Of a stretch of 64,000 nt of DNA, positions 9,531 to 30,692 are shown piece after piece. Numbering within the stretch: position 1 is the first letter of the stretch; each line of letters begins with the position of its first letter. Both the position numbers and the translations under genes were made by a program. The stretch is from positions 46,382,094 through 46,446,093 of the forward strand of contig CM065700.1 in the NCBI GenBank assembly GCA_017654935.2. Reading direction: 5' to 3'. The stretch is from Phymorhynchus buccinoides (taxonomy: Eukaryota; Mollusca; Gastropoda; Neogastropoda; Raphitomidae). Below the pieces are notes generated by a model, which ran no database searches, had not been told where the DNA came from, and was given only the letters and a program-made list of their open reading frames with translations.

Positions 9531-10200
9531 CGCTTCCTTTCTCGTCTCTTTCTTGCCTTTAGGTCTGTTTATGCTGTATTCCATTTATGTCATCCGTGAG
9601 TGTTCCACTTTGTATTGCGTTTTGTTGAATGCGTTACGGAATGCTAATGTGTGTGTGTGCTTTTATTTGATTTCTATCAAGATTGAGGGCCGTGTGTGTC
9701 TGTGTCTTTATGCCAGTGTGTGCGTGTGTTTATGCAAGTGTGTGTATGTGTGTGCGTTGCGTGCATACATGCGAGTGTGTGTGAAAAATCAATTTAGGTA
9801 ATTGTCATACCTAAGTTGGCGAAAGGCACATACATATATATCGACACGGTTTGGATTCTATTGTCATTTATTTTTAAAAAAAAATGAAACAGACTGCAAC
9901 GTCACTGGAACATACAGCAAACAAACAAACTACACGACAAGTGCAAAGTGACGTTATTTTATTCACAAGAGACAAAACACAACTACTGGATATTCCGGCG
10001 AATGCGCCTTTATCAACACAGACAAACAATGAAACAGTAAATAATTATAGCAAAAGGAGCAAAAAGTAGGCAACAGAAGGAGCAAAAAAATAAAAACACA
10101 CACATCAGATCAAAATAAAAACAATACTTCCCCTCTACAGTCCAATATATGTAAATGATACAAATAAGTTGAGACCAAAGAGCAAGGCTATAAACAGAAA
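9531..10200. other. TG-rich then A-rich sequence, no gene
   Basis: TGTGTG-rich stretch at 9,640-9,785 followed by A-rich sequence. No exon was found, although the LRWD1 gene should continue downstream of 9,245. Confidence 0.5.
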
Positions 10201-11372
10201 TCAAAGTAGAAGAAATAAAAAGAAGAAAAAAATAATGGAGACAGTGAGTACGCAATGAGGAAGTGGCAAAAGTTGGAAACAAGGGTAAGTTGCGGGAGGA
10301 CTCGGAGGGAAGTGATGGAGGAGAGTAAAGTGATTGAAGATAGATGAGGAGTAGGAGTGGTGAGATGGAGAGTTGAGGAAGGGGAGGGTGGAAAAAGACC
10401 TCAATTGGAACATGAAAAGGACAGTGTGGGCAGACGCCGGAAAACCTGGTGAATGTGGAAATTCGAGGTGTCGTGGGAGCTCGACGCCGGGATTCAATAA
10501 AAATGAAAAACAGAATCGAAAAAAAAAAATAAATAAAAGAGAATAAAAGAATGAGGGTGATGAAGTAGGATGTCCGAAATATGAGAGATTAGTCAGACAC
10601 ACTGGTCTAAAATAAAAAAAAAAGAAAGAATAGTATTGAAAAAAAGGATTTACGGGGGAAAATGAAAGTCTCTGAAGAGTAAGAAATAAAAAGCGCAAGA
10701 GTACGGAGAAGTGTAGGTAAGACCATGGTGGGGCTGAAGACACATAATACATAAAAAAAATATAGAGATTAAAAAGAAGAAAAAAAAATGAAGACGGAGG
10801 TAAAGGATCGCCCATGCGTGGGGAAATAAGCATGAAAAAAAAAGTATCAGACCGGATGAAGTAGAAGGAAACTGGTGGAACGTAACGGAGAGTATAAAAA
10901 AAAATAGAAAGGAAAAGGAAACATTACACTGAGTCCTAGAAGGAGGAGAGAATGAAGCGACTGATTTTGACGTGGAATGGAGTCAGATGTGGTGAGAATG
11001 CAGAATTAGGATACAGGAGAGGGTATTTCTGGGTCGGTGGGAAGAGCTGGAGCTGGTGACAGCGATTGGAGGGTCGGACGAGGCGCGGTTGTGAGATGTG
11101 GCGGGGACGGGTGAGAGTAGATGGAGCATTATGTCGACAGGCACTAGAAAGCGAAGGATACAACGACGACTGGACGGAGTTGAAACATGTTATTAGACGG
11201 TTAAATGGCAACAATTGAGATGAGGGGAATGGGGGGGGGGGGTAAAAAAGAGGGGAACAGGACATGAAGGGGTGAGAGAGGGAGATGGGGGAGGCCAGAC
11301 TGCAGACACACGTGCAAACAATCGCCGCAAGAGAAACGACGAGGTGGCACAGAAGACACAGAGAAAAAAAAG
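10200..11372. other. purine-rich low-complexity run-up to the A homopolymer
   Basis: Plus strand is dominated by A and G with frequent GGAGG, GAAGAA and AAAAAA. Composition shifts sharply from the A/T-rich intron before it and resembles the contig start at 23,334-24,455. I find no gene. It may be poor consensus next to the homopolymer or a genuine purine tract. Confidence 0.6.
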
Positions 11373-22150
<10,778 letters not shown>

Positions 22151-22154
22151 ACCA

Positions 22155-22475
22155 TGGCCCCCCCCCCCATGTGGATACCGGGGGGTCTTTTGCATTAAAT
22201 AGTTTCCCCACCTTCTGGAAGTTCTGTGCTTGTAAGTTTTCTCCTCTAATCTGTCACTCAATCGTTTGACTACTTTGCTTTACTGTCATCTACTATCTTT
22301 CTGCCTTTCCGGTCCATTATCCTGCCTTTTTCCTACGAAAACACGTTCAAAAACATTTCCTCCAGCCAATTCAGACTTGCTAGGCCCTAACTATTTCTAG
22401 TAGCGCATGAACGGCAGCTGATGTATCTGTCGCTCATATTTGCAGGAAACTTGGTCTGACGCTCGAAGAAAAGAA
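22155..22475 (+). repeat. 'CCCC-GGGGATACCGG' repeat family, copy 2
   Basis: Nearly full copy from the C-run/TGTGGATACCGGGG start to the CGCTCGAAGAAAAGAAG end, with several small indels relative to the copies at 25,239 and 27,166. Confidence 0.8.
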
Positions 22476-22833
22476 GATAAGACCATGGATCCGTATGACA
22501 TATAGCCAATCCCGAAGACTCTTTCTATCAGATTTTCCTATCCTGATTTCAGGAGCGTGCCTGAACTATTATCACCCATGTCTCTCTCAGTTTTCCCTCG
22601 TTCCTCTTTGATGTGTCGGATTCTGTTTGCTTTTATTTAAAAAATTTAAAACACACTATAAAAGTTTAAATACCACAAGTTTGTTTTCTACAGCAGTATG
22701 AACTGAAACTGGGATTGAATAGAAATTTCAAGGACATGAAAAAAGATGAACTAAGCGATCAATATCATGTTGTCCTTTCTTTCAACCACAGATCTATCCA
22801 ACTTCAGCTCTCCTCCAGCCCATCACCACACCC
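22476..22833. other. contig end, no gene
   Basis: A/T-rich sequence up to the first N gap. Nothing recognisable. Confidence 0.5.
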
Positions 22834-23333
22834 NNNNNNNNNNNNNNNNNNNNNNNNNNNNNNNNNNNNNNNNNNNNNNNNNNNNNNNNNNNNNNNNNNN
22901 NNNNNNNNNNNNNNNNNNNNNNNNNNNNNNNNNNNNNNNNNNNNNNNNNNNNNNNNNNNNNNNNNNNNNNNNNNNNNNNNNNNNNNNNNNNNNNNNNNNN
23001 NNNNNNNNNNNNNNNNNNNNNNNNNNNNNNNNNNNNNNNNNNNNNNNNNNNNNNNNNNNNNNNNNNNNNNNNNNNNNNNNNNNNNNNNNNNNNNNNNNNN
23101 NNNNNNNNNNNNNNNNNNNNNNNNNNNNNNNNNNNNNNNNNNNNNNNNNNNNNNNNNNNNNNNNNNNNNNNNNNNNNNNNNNNNNNNNNNNNNNNNNNNN
23201 NNNNNNNNNNNNNNNNNNNNNNNNNNNNNNNNNNNNNNNNNNNNNNNNNNNNNNNNNNNNNNNNNNNNNNNNNNNNNNNNNNNNNNNNNNNNNNNNNNNN
23301 NNNNNNNNNNNNNNNNNNNNNNNNNNNNNNNNN
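22834..23333. other. assembly gap (500 N)
   Basis: Exactly 500 N, a fixed-size scaffold join. Its true length is unknown, and the orientation of the two sides rests on scaffolding. Confidence 1.
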
Positions 23334-24455
23334 ATGTGATGAGAACGTTTTAGGATGATCGGGAGACTGATTGGAGGGGGCTTGAGGAGGGATGATGATA
23401 TTGTGAGAGCGGGACGAGGAATGAGATGATAGGACGGTGAGGAGATGAGACTCGTTAGGGGACATACTGAGATGAGGTTTGTAGACAAGGGAGAGGGAGG
23501 AGGGCGTGATGGATGAGGGGTGATGAGTAGGGTGATTGATGATGAGATTAGTGCACGGGATGATGATTGGACTGAGGATGAGGTTTCGATGAGACAGGGG
23601 GAGGGTGAAGATGAGATGAAGGACGTGCGGGAATGGTGGGTGAAATGAGGGGAGAGACTGGTGGGAAGAGAGATGAGGACTGAGGTGGTCCGAGATGCGA
23701 TTTTGAGAATGCTGAGAATGGGGGGGGGGAGGGGGGGGAACAGCCAGCTTGGGGGGAGGTGAGAGAGAGTGAACTGGGGGAGATTGTGTGTGATAGGGAG
23801 ATGAGACTGTGGGTGTGATGTGCGATAGAGACCTTTGGTGATGAGTGGAGATAGAGACTTCTTGACAGACTGTGGGGGGGAACACCGGGGAAAACAAGGG
23901 GGAAAGGGAACATGCCAGCGGCCCGAAAGCGGCGGGGGAGGAAGGGGAAAATCGGAAGCTGAGAGACTGGGAGAGGGGGAACAGGAGAAAGGTGAACAGG
24001 GGGGGAGAAAGGGAGGGGGAACATGCCAGCGGCCAGAGGGGGGGGAAGGGGGGGGAATGGGGTCAGGGAAACAGCCCCAGCGGCCAATCCAAGCGGCCAT
24101 CCGGGGGGAAACAGGGGGAAGAGGGTGATGATGTGTGTTTGAGGAGAGATGAGGGAGTGGAGATGGTGATGAGATTGATGATGGAGAGAGAGTGGGATTT
24201 TGACTGAGAATGGGAGCTGTTTGATGAGGTTGAGACGGGGGGAAAGGAGGGTCGGAGGGACTGGGGGGATGAAATTGATGAGGAAGGTGGAGATAGTGAG
24301 AGTGATTGATGAGAGGAGGATGATGAGACTGATGATTAGGAGGGTGGGTGATGATGGGTGGTGAGACCTGGGGGCGGGGAAGGGAACAGGGGGGAGGGAA
24401 ACGGGGAACAAAGCCGAGCGGCAAATGATAAGGACAAGGATGCAGCGGTGTGAGA
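23334..24455. repeat. G/A-rich low-complexity contig start
   Basis: First half is rich in GATGAG/GATGATG; second half in G runs with a recurring CATGCCAGCGGCC (23,911 and 24,017) and CAGCGGCC (24,077). Open frames through it are composition artefacts. It borders a scaffold gap, so consensus quality may be low. Confidence 0.7.
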
Positions 24456-24602
24456 GACATTTTTTTTTTTGACCCCTTCTTCCTTGACTACATTTAATAG
24501 AAGCTGGATTGACAAGATGACACATCAGCTTCCCCCGCTCAGAAACTTCATTCTGCCGGTTAGTACTGGCGCATCATATTAGGTTAGGTTAGGTTACGTG
24601 CA

Positions 24603-24965
24603 TTATAGTCACAGAGGCGTCTCTGTGAAATTCGGGTTGCTCCCACCTGGAGAGTGCTTCACAGCCAGAGGCGCGCCACCCAATTTTGTAAAAAAAAATT
24701 TGCATGCGATTTTTGTGTGTGACTGATGAGGAAGGAAGGGAGGGGCGGTAAATTTTGACCAAATGACAACTTTTTCGTTGCTACTGGGTTTAACGTGTGC
24801 TAAGTGCATGGGCACACGGGACCTCGGTATATCGTCTCATCCGAAAGACTCCACGTTCAGACCGCAAGGCCTAGTGCAAAGTGAGAGGAAAAATCCCCTG
24901 TACCCAGGTTCGAACTCGGGTTTACTTGACACGAAGCGAAACGCGCTACCACTGTGCCACTCTAC
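24603..24965 (-). repeat. tRNA-derived SINE (mollusc core), copy 2
   Basis: Aligns over its whole length with 184-552: same TAGTCACAGAGGCGTCT start, same TCATCCGAAAGACTCCACG core and same tRNA-like head ending GCCACTCTAC. Minus-strand orientation. This copy keeps the longer core GCACACGGGACCTCGG that the first copy has lost. Confidence 0.85.
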
Positions 24966-25044
24966 ACTATTATATTATATTATGGGGTGCACCTTCCAAA
25001 TTTTACACTGAAGTTTGATTTTGTTGTGATACTTTTTTTTGTTT

Positions 25045-25190
25045 AAGGTCTGTGCACAAAATATCTCTATTTCCCCATGGCAACACAGTGTTAGGCCACT
25101 CATAATATGACTTACAACTCACTGTGTTGCCATGGGGAAATAGTGATATTTTTGTGAATGATGTTAACGTGCACAGAGAACTTTGCTGCA
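25045..25190. mobile_element. hairpin MITE with 'TATTTCCCCATGGCAACACAGTG' arms, copy 1
   Basis: Left arm TCTATTTCCCCATGGCAAC is answered by GTTGCCATGGGGAAATAGT about 50 bp later, giving a foldback element. A second copy lies inverted at 27,715-27,840. Confidence 0.75.
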
Positions 25191-25238
25191 TCATTAGTCA
25201 TATTATGAGGGGTGATGAAGTGTCATCAGTTTTATCCC

Positions 25239-25593
25239 CCCGTGGGGATACTGGAGGGCCTTTCGTATAAATAGTTCCCCACCTTCTGGAAGTTCTGTGC
25301 TTGTAACTTCCTGTAATCTGTCACTATCTTTGATTCTGCCTTTTCCCTTTGCTTGCTGTCATCTACTATCTTTCTGCCTTACCCCACCCCCCCCACCCCC
25401 CCCCCCCCCCCCAAATGGTCCATTCTCCTGCCTTTTTTCACGACACACTTTGAAATACATTTCCTCCAGCCGAAGTCGGACTTGCTGGGCCTAACTATTT
25501 CTCAGTTAGGCGCATAACGGCAGCATGACGCATCTCCGCTCATAATTGACAGGAAACTGTCTGAGCGGTCGAAGAAGAAGAAGAAGAAGAAGA
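25239..25593 (+). repeat. 'CCCC-GGGGATACCGG' repeat family, copy 3 (full length)
   Basis: Complete copy ending in a (GAA)n tail. It contains an extra pure C tract at 25,383-25,412 not present in the other copies. Confidence 0.85.
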
Positions 25594-25604
25594 TTAAGTA
25601 AGTC

Positions 25605-25765
25605 ACCTGGGCCTGTATTCACATTGAGATAGCATGAGACTTAGCATGATGCTAACTTAGAAGCTCTTCCAATGTCCTATAGGATTTAATAGGACTTTTG
25701 GAAGAGCTTCTAAGTTAGCATGATGCTAAGTCTCATGCTATCTCAATGTGAATACAGGCCCAGGT
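25605..25765. mobile_element. near-perfect 161 bp palindrome (foldback MITE)
   Basis: ACCTGGGCCTGTATTCACAT at the left end is mirrored by ATGTGAATACAGGCCCAGGT at the right end, and the arms remain complementary almost to the centre around 25,685, where a few bases of CTATAGGATTTAATAGG form the loop. Such palindromes are typical of foldback MITEs. Confidence 0.9.
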
Positions 25766-25984
25766 AAAGTTTGCCACATGCACATTATTTGAAGTTAGAA
25801 AAAAAAAGAAAAAAAAAAGAGGGGAGAAGTAAAAAAAAAAGAACAAAAGAACAAAAAAATCAAAACCACAGTAAAGGCTGGGGGAAAAAAAAGAAAAGAA
25901 AAACAACAAAAAAACAAACCAAAAGAAAACCAATTTTCAGTTGAAACTTCAAAGCATGTTGTTGACTGTTGACATATACTTATC

Positions 25985-26120
25985 TGTATTGTTACAAATT
26001 CAGGACTTTACTGGTGTTGCACTGCTTCTGGGCATTGCCTCCAGGATCGTTCCGACCATCTTTATATCTACTAATGTCCCATATGTGTCTGTTCCAGACC
26101 GGAGGACGTAAAACAGATTT
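25985..26120 (+). repeat. direct repeat A ('GGGCATTGCCTCCAG' family)
   Basis: About 120 bp with GGACTTTACTGG, GGGCATTGCCTCCAGGAT and GTCCCATATGTGTCTG, ending in GGACGTAAAAC. A second copy is at 26,893-27,012 in the same orientation, and a 50 bp piece of the family sits at 49,432-49,482 just upstream of the packaging-type ATPase gene. Confidence 0.75.
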
Positions 26121-26249
26121 TTATTGACTGTTGATTATTGCTTTAAATGTAGTGTATTTTTGTTGTTGCTTTTTTGATTTTTTTTAAAAACTTTCTATTC
26201 TTTTTACTTTTCTGCAGTATAATTTCTCCTTGATATTCTCAGAGTACCC

Positions 26250-26410
26250 TATTTTATGGACTATAAGGCACACCTGATTATAAGGCGCACCCCCCAGATT
26301 TACACAAAATTCAGATTTTGTTGCCATAGTTTCTTACTATATTATCAGTCACATTATAAGGCGCAGGGGTCTCAGTCTAAGAAAAAGTATCGTCCGTAAA
26401 ATACGGTAGG
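26250..26410. mobile_element. GGCGC-type MITE, copy 2
   Basis: Starts TATTTTATGGACTATAAGGC and ends CGTCCGTAAAATACGGTAG with internal TAAGGCGCA blocks in both orientations, an intact version of the element interrupted at 4,085-5,020. Confidence 0.8.
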
Positions 26411-26892
26411 CTCTACTCCTTCAACCCTTGCATGTATAGCAGTCTCATAATTCGGTCTTTTGGGGTTATCTTTCTCTACTGTCTCGTTTTGAAGTCGGTT
26501 TGGGGTAGTTCCGGTTCAAAAATAGAATTAAAAAACAGAAGTTACCTACCTTAAACAACAACTATATTTTGTTCTTGTCTTCAAGTCTTAGGGTATTAAT
26601 GTGGTCGTACCAAGTAAACAAATAAGAACGTAACTGTTTATAGTCAACGAATGTAAACACTTTAAGAAAAAAACATGATCGAGGACTTAATATTATTAAA
26701 TCTCCAAACTGATAACTGAGCAATTAAACACCCCTCCATTACAATTACGGAGCAGCCATGCCATGTTTACAGCATTTTCTAACCGGAACTAATCTTTTAT
26801 CGAATCAGTTTGAGTACTTGTGGCGGTGCCATAGCCGATGAGGTTTAACCGAGGCGTGCTCACCGCTACAGCTATCTGTATTAATTTTTTTA
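26411..26892. other. sequence between direct repeats A and B, no gene
   Basis: A/T-rich, no splice-bounded coding block. It is enclosed by the two copies of the 120 bp repeat; together they span about 1 kb and could be the remains of one element with terminal direct repeats. Confidence 0.45.
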
Positions 26893-27012
26893 AATCGGGA
26901 CTTTACTGGTTTCGTACTGTCTCCGGGCATTGCCTCCAGTATTGTTCCCACCATATTTGTATTTACAAATGTCCCATATGTGTCTGATTCAGACCAAGAG
27001 GACGTAAAACTC
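26893..27012 (+). repeat. direct repeat B ('GGGCATTGCCTCCAG' family)
   Basis: Second copy of the 120 bp block at 25,985-26,120, diverged by scattered substitutions. Confidence 0.75.
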
Positions 27013-27165
27013 CATTTTCTCTCTCTCTAACCGGAACTAAGTGTCCTAACGGGCACAGAACTTGTCTGTTACTTCCGTTTTCATTTCGCAACAGTGCTAT
27101 AGAGTTTGCTCCCTTGGCATGTGTTAAATTTGCCTCAATTATTGTATATTTCACACAGTTCTTCC

Positions 27166-27481
27166 TCCCATGGGGATACCGGTAGGCCTTTAGTATAAAT
27201 AGTTCCCCCACCTTCTGGAAGTTCTGTGCTTGTAGCTTCCTCTCATCTGTCACTCTCTTTGACTCTGCCTTTTCCCTTTGCTTACTGTCATCTACTATCT
27301 TTCTGCCTTACCGGTCCATTCTCTTGCGTTTTTTTCACAAAACACTTTTCAAAAAGATTTCCTCCAGCCGAAGTCGGACTTGCTGGGCCTAACTATTTTT
27401 TAGTTAGGCGCATAATGGCAGCATTACGCATCTGCACTCATAATTGACAGGAAACTGTTTGAGCGATCAAAGAAGAAGAAG
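27166..27481 (+). repeat. 'CCCC-GGGGATACCGG' repeat family, copy 4 (full length)
   Basis: Complete copy from CCCATGGGGATACCGG to GCGATCAAAGAAGAAG. Confidence 0.85.
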
Positions 27482-27513
27482 ACACAGTTCTTGAAGAAAG
27501 AGTGTTTATATTA

Positions 27514-27520
<7 letters not shown>

Positions 27521-27583
<63 letters not shown>

Positions 27584-27595
27584 TCTATTTGTCTC

Positions 27596-27626
<31 letters not shown>

Positions 27627-27628
27627 CT

Positions 27629-27672
<44 letters not shown>
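27521..27672. repeat. (CT)n microsatellite
   Basis: About 150 bp of CT dinucleotides with a few TTTGTCTATTTGT and CTTT interruptions. Confidence 0.98.
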
Positions 27673-27676
<4 letters not shown>

Positions 27677-27714
27677 CACCTTAGTAAAGATCTCTGTACA
27701 TGTTGACAAATTAA

Positions 27715-27840
27715 TAAAATATCACTATTTCCCCATGGCAGCACAGTGAGTTGTAAGTCATATTATGAGTGGCCTAACACTGTATTGCCACAGGGAAATA
27801 GAGATATTTTGTGAATATTGTTAACGTGTATATAGACCTT
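27715..27840. mobile_element. hairpin MITE, copy 2
   Basis: Inverted relative of 25,045-25,190, with arms ATTTCCCCATGGCAGCACAG and CTGTATTGCCACAGGGAAAT around AGTTGTAAGTCATATTATGA. Confidence 0.75.
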
Positions 27841-27966
27841 ACGTGACATTTCTGAAAATAAAGCTACAGCTGTTGAAATGATTCAATGGTCTTTGTTGAA
27901 ATCAACCACAATTTAACGTCAAAAAGTCGAACCGATATATGAAAAGGTTGGGAAGCATTTTTTTCC

Positions 27967-28110
27967 TTCTTCATTGATCGAGTTTCCTGTCATTTGAACA
28001 CCGATGTTATGCGCCTGACTAGGAAATAGCTAGACTGAAAGATGGTAGATGACAGTAAGCAAAGGGAAAAGGCAGAGTGAAAGAGAGTGACAGATTAGAG
28101 GAAGTCACGG
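27967..28110 (-). repeat. 'CCCC-GGGGATACCGG' repeat family, copy 5 (internally deleted)
   Basis: Keeps GAGTTTCCTGTCATTTGA, the TTATGCGCCTGACTAGGAA block and the GTAAGCAAAGGGAAAAGGC block but lacks the middle and the GGGGATACCGG end. Confidence 0.65.
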
Positions 28111-28295
28111 GGAGCATTTTGCAAATAGAAAAGGGTGAACTCTATTCAATGTTGGAAATGTTGGCAGAGGTTATGTGATGCTTGGTTGAAGCATTATTAA
28201 TTGTTATGGGTGTTGCAGTCAGGGGGAAAATCGGCGACCTATCTTCACCTGGCTAGAGCTGTGTGCCGCAGAGCAGAGAGAGAGTGAGTACCACT

Positions 28296-28778
28296 ACTGC
28301 TGACTGCTGCTGCTGCTCACTGCTGCTGACTACTGCTGACTGCTGACTACTGACTACTGCTGACTGCTGCTGACTACTGACTACTGACTACTGCTGACTA
28401 CTGACTACTGACTGCTGACGACTACTGCTGCTGCTGACTACTGCTGCTGCTGACTACTGCTGCTGCTGACTACTGCTGCTGCTGACTACTGCTGACTACT
28501 GACTACTGACTACTGCTGACTACTGACTACTGCTGCTGCTGACTACTGCTGACTACTGACTACTACTGACTACTGCTGCTGCTGCTGCTGACTACTGCTG
28601 ACTACTGACTACTGCTGCTACTGACTACTGCTGAGTACTGACTACTGCTGCTACTGACTACTGCTGACTACTGCTGCTGCTGACTACTGACTACTGCTGC
28701 TACTGACTACTGTTGACTACTAACTACTGCTGACTACTGACTACTGCTGACTACTGACTACTGCTGACTACTGACTAC
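28296..28778. repeat. TGC/TAC tandem array, left part
   Basis: Mosaic of CTGACTACTG and CTGCTG units. It continues at 29,253-29,848 after an inserted 474 bp element. Confidence 0.95.
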
Positions 28779-29252
28779 TAGAGTTGAGAGCCAGTTTAAA
28801 ATCCGAACCGGTTTTAAACTGGTTTTCCCTCTTCGAACCGGTTTAGCCGAACCGTTTTTTTTAACCAGTACTCGCATCACTAGTTTTATCTATGCAAACA
28901 CATATTTATTTGTCAGAATATTCACACACACGCACGCATGCGCACACATACATACACACACACACAATAAAGAAACTTATGATTTATCACACACACACAT
29001 TCTCAACGCAACACTCAGCCAAAGTCAAAGCCATACACCACCACAAACTAGAAACAGCTACTCTTGGTTTGCAAGCACCCAATCTTCGCTGAGAATCAGT
29101 GTTGTTCTTCGAAAAGAATGCGTTATTCTAAGAAAAACTTACTTTCAGTTTGCAGTTAAAAAACCGGTTCACAGCAACTCGAACCGGTTTTTCGAACCGC
29201 GAAATTTTAGCACCAGTTTTTCGGTTCAAACGGTTTTTTCCCCCCACCTCTA
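28779..29252. mobile_element. hAT-like MITE inserted in the TGC/TAC array
   Basis: The ends are TAGAGTTGAGAG and, in reverse complement, TAGAGGTGGGGG, close to the usual hAT terminus. The 8 bp CTGACTAC flanks both sides (28,771-28,778 and 29,253-29,260), the right length for a hAT target duplication, although the surrounding array also repeats this word. Several GAACCGGTTT motifs near both ends look like subterminal transposase sites. No transposase; a CA-rich microsatellite lies at 28,922-29,000. Confidence 0.65.
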
Positions 29253-29848
29253 CTGACTACTACTGACTACTGCTGCTACTGACTACTGCTGACTTCTGAC
29301 TACTGCTGACTACTGACTACTGCTGCTACTGACTACTGCTGACTACTGACTACTGCTGCTACTGACTACTGCTGACTACTGACTACTGCTGACTACTGCT
29401 GCTGCTGACTACTGCTGCTGCTGACTACTGACTACTGCTGACTACTGCTGCTGCTGACTACTGACTACTGCTGACTACTGACTGCTACTGACTACTGCTG
29501 ACTACTGACTACTGCTGACTACTGACTACTGCTGACTACTGACTACTGCTGCTACTGACTACTGCTGACTACTGACTACTGCTGCTACTGACTACTGCTG
29601 CTGCTGACTACTGACTACTGCTGCTACTGACTACTGCTGCTACTGACTACTGCTGACTACTGACTACTGCTGCTACTGACTACTGCTGACTACTGACTAC
29701 TGCTGCTACTGACTACTGACTACTGCTGACTGCTGACTACTGCTGCTGCTGACTACTGCTGACTACTGACTACTGCTGACTGCTGACTACTGATGCTGCT
29801 GACTACTGCTGTTGCTACTTCTACCACTGGTGCTACTGCTACTGCTAT
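29253..29848. repeat. TGC/TAC tandem array, right part
   Basis: Same units as 28,296-28,778; the longest regular stretches alternate CTGACTACTG with CTGCTGCTA. Confidence 0.95.
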
Positions 29849-29869
29849 AAGTAAAACAGCAACATTAAC

Positions 29870-30250
29870 TCATTCAAGTCGTTCAGCCATATATGTCCGG
29901 AATGAATAGATAACTGACAATTTTATGCACTTGCTTCAAGGGAAGTAAGTCTGTGTGCACACAATACATTGATCACTTCTAAACTCACTTTGCTCCCTTA
30001 GACCACAATTTTGCCTCTGACTTTGCTTTTGTAGTGGTTTGTTGTGGGGTAACCAATCGGTGTGGAGAGTTTTTCTATATAAAGTCTATATATAAAAAAG
30101 TCTGATCTACCACTTCCCTATGTCTAAACCTGAAGTCAAAACCTGTAATCTTCTTTCATTTCTCTTTTTGTTTACGTACATTTGGTTTGTGTGTGGCTAG
30201 AATGATTTGTGAGTTTTTTTAATAATTCCAAATCATTGCGATGCGAAAGA
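29870..30250 (+). repeat. 'AACTCATTCAAGTCGTTC' repeat, copy 2
   Basis: Collinear with 7,052-7,452 across its whole length, including CCAATCGGTGT, the ATATAAAGTCTATATAT stretch and the ATTGCGATGCGAA end. Confidence 0.8.
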
Positions 30251-30294
30251 GCTAACTACTGTTGCTACAGCTACAAAAACTGCTGCTGATGCTA

Positions 30295-30457
30295 CAGTGG
30301 ATCCTCAATTATAAGACCTTCAAAAATCATCCAAAATGAGGTCTTATAAGGGAAGGGTCTTATAAGGGAGGTAAGTTTAATACTTACAAAGAAGGGCAAT
30401 GTCTCAGAGAAGTAGGTCTTATGTGGGAGAGAGTCTTATAAGGGAGGTTCCATTGTA
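30295..30457. mobile_element. MITE 'TTATAAGGGAGG' family, compact copy
   Basis: Termini ACAGTGGATCCTCAATTATAAG and GAGGTTCCATTGTAC form imperfect inverted repeats. The inside carries GGTCTTATAAGGGA repeats. The element at 33,501-33,990 is the same family with an internal tandem expansion. Confidence 0.65.
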
Positions 30458-30462
30458 CTACT

Positions 30463-30692
30463 GTATTTTTTGGATTATAGTAGTAGTAGCAGTAGTAGTA
30501 GTAGTAGTGGTAGGAAAAAAAGAAGCCAGAAAGTGTTTTTATATAGTCCCATGGTATAAGCGATACTTTTTCCCCAGACTGAGACATAAGCGCCTTGTAA
30601 TATGACTAACAATATAGTAAGAGAATAGAGTAACAAAATCTGAATTTTATGTCAATTTTTGGGGGTGCGCCTTGTAGTCTGAAAAATATGGT
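30463..30692. mobile_element. GGCGC-type MITE, copy 3, with a (TAG)n insertion
   Basis: Starts TGTATTTTTTGGATTATAG and ends GCGCCTTGTAGTCTGAAAAA. A (TAG/TAA)n microsatellite at 30,479-30,512 interrupts the left end. Confidence 0.65.

Noticed and set aside
22715..24525. Frames running through the N gap and the G/A-rich region
   Set aside because: Ns were read as open codons and the remainder is low-complexity.
24578..24598. TTAGG repeats, possible telomeric sequence
   Set aside because: Only three units in interior sequence; not a telomere array, and molluscs use TTAGGG.
27502..27684. Leu/Ser frame
   Set aside because: Translation of a (CT)n microsatellite.
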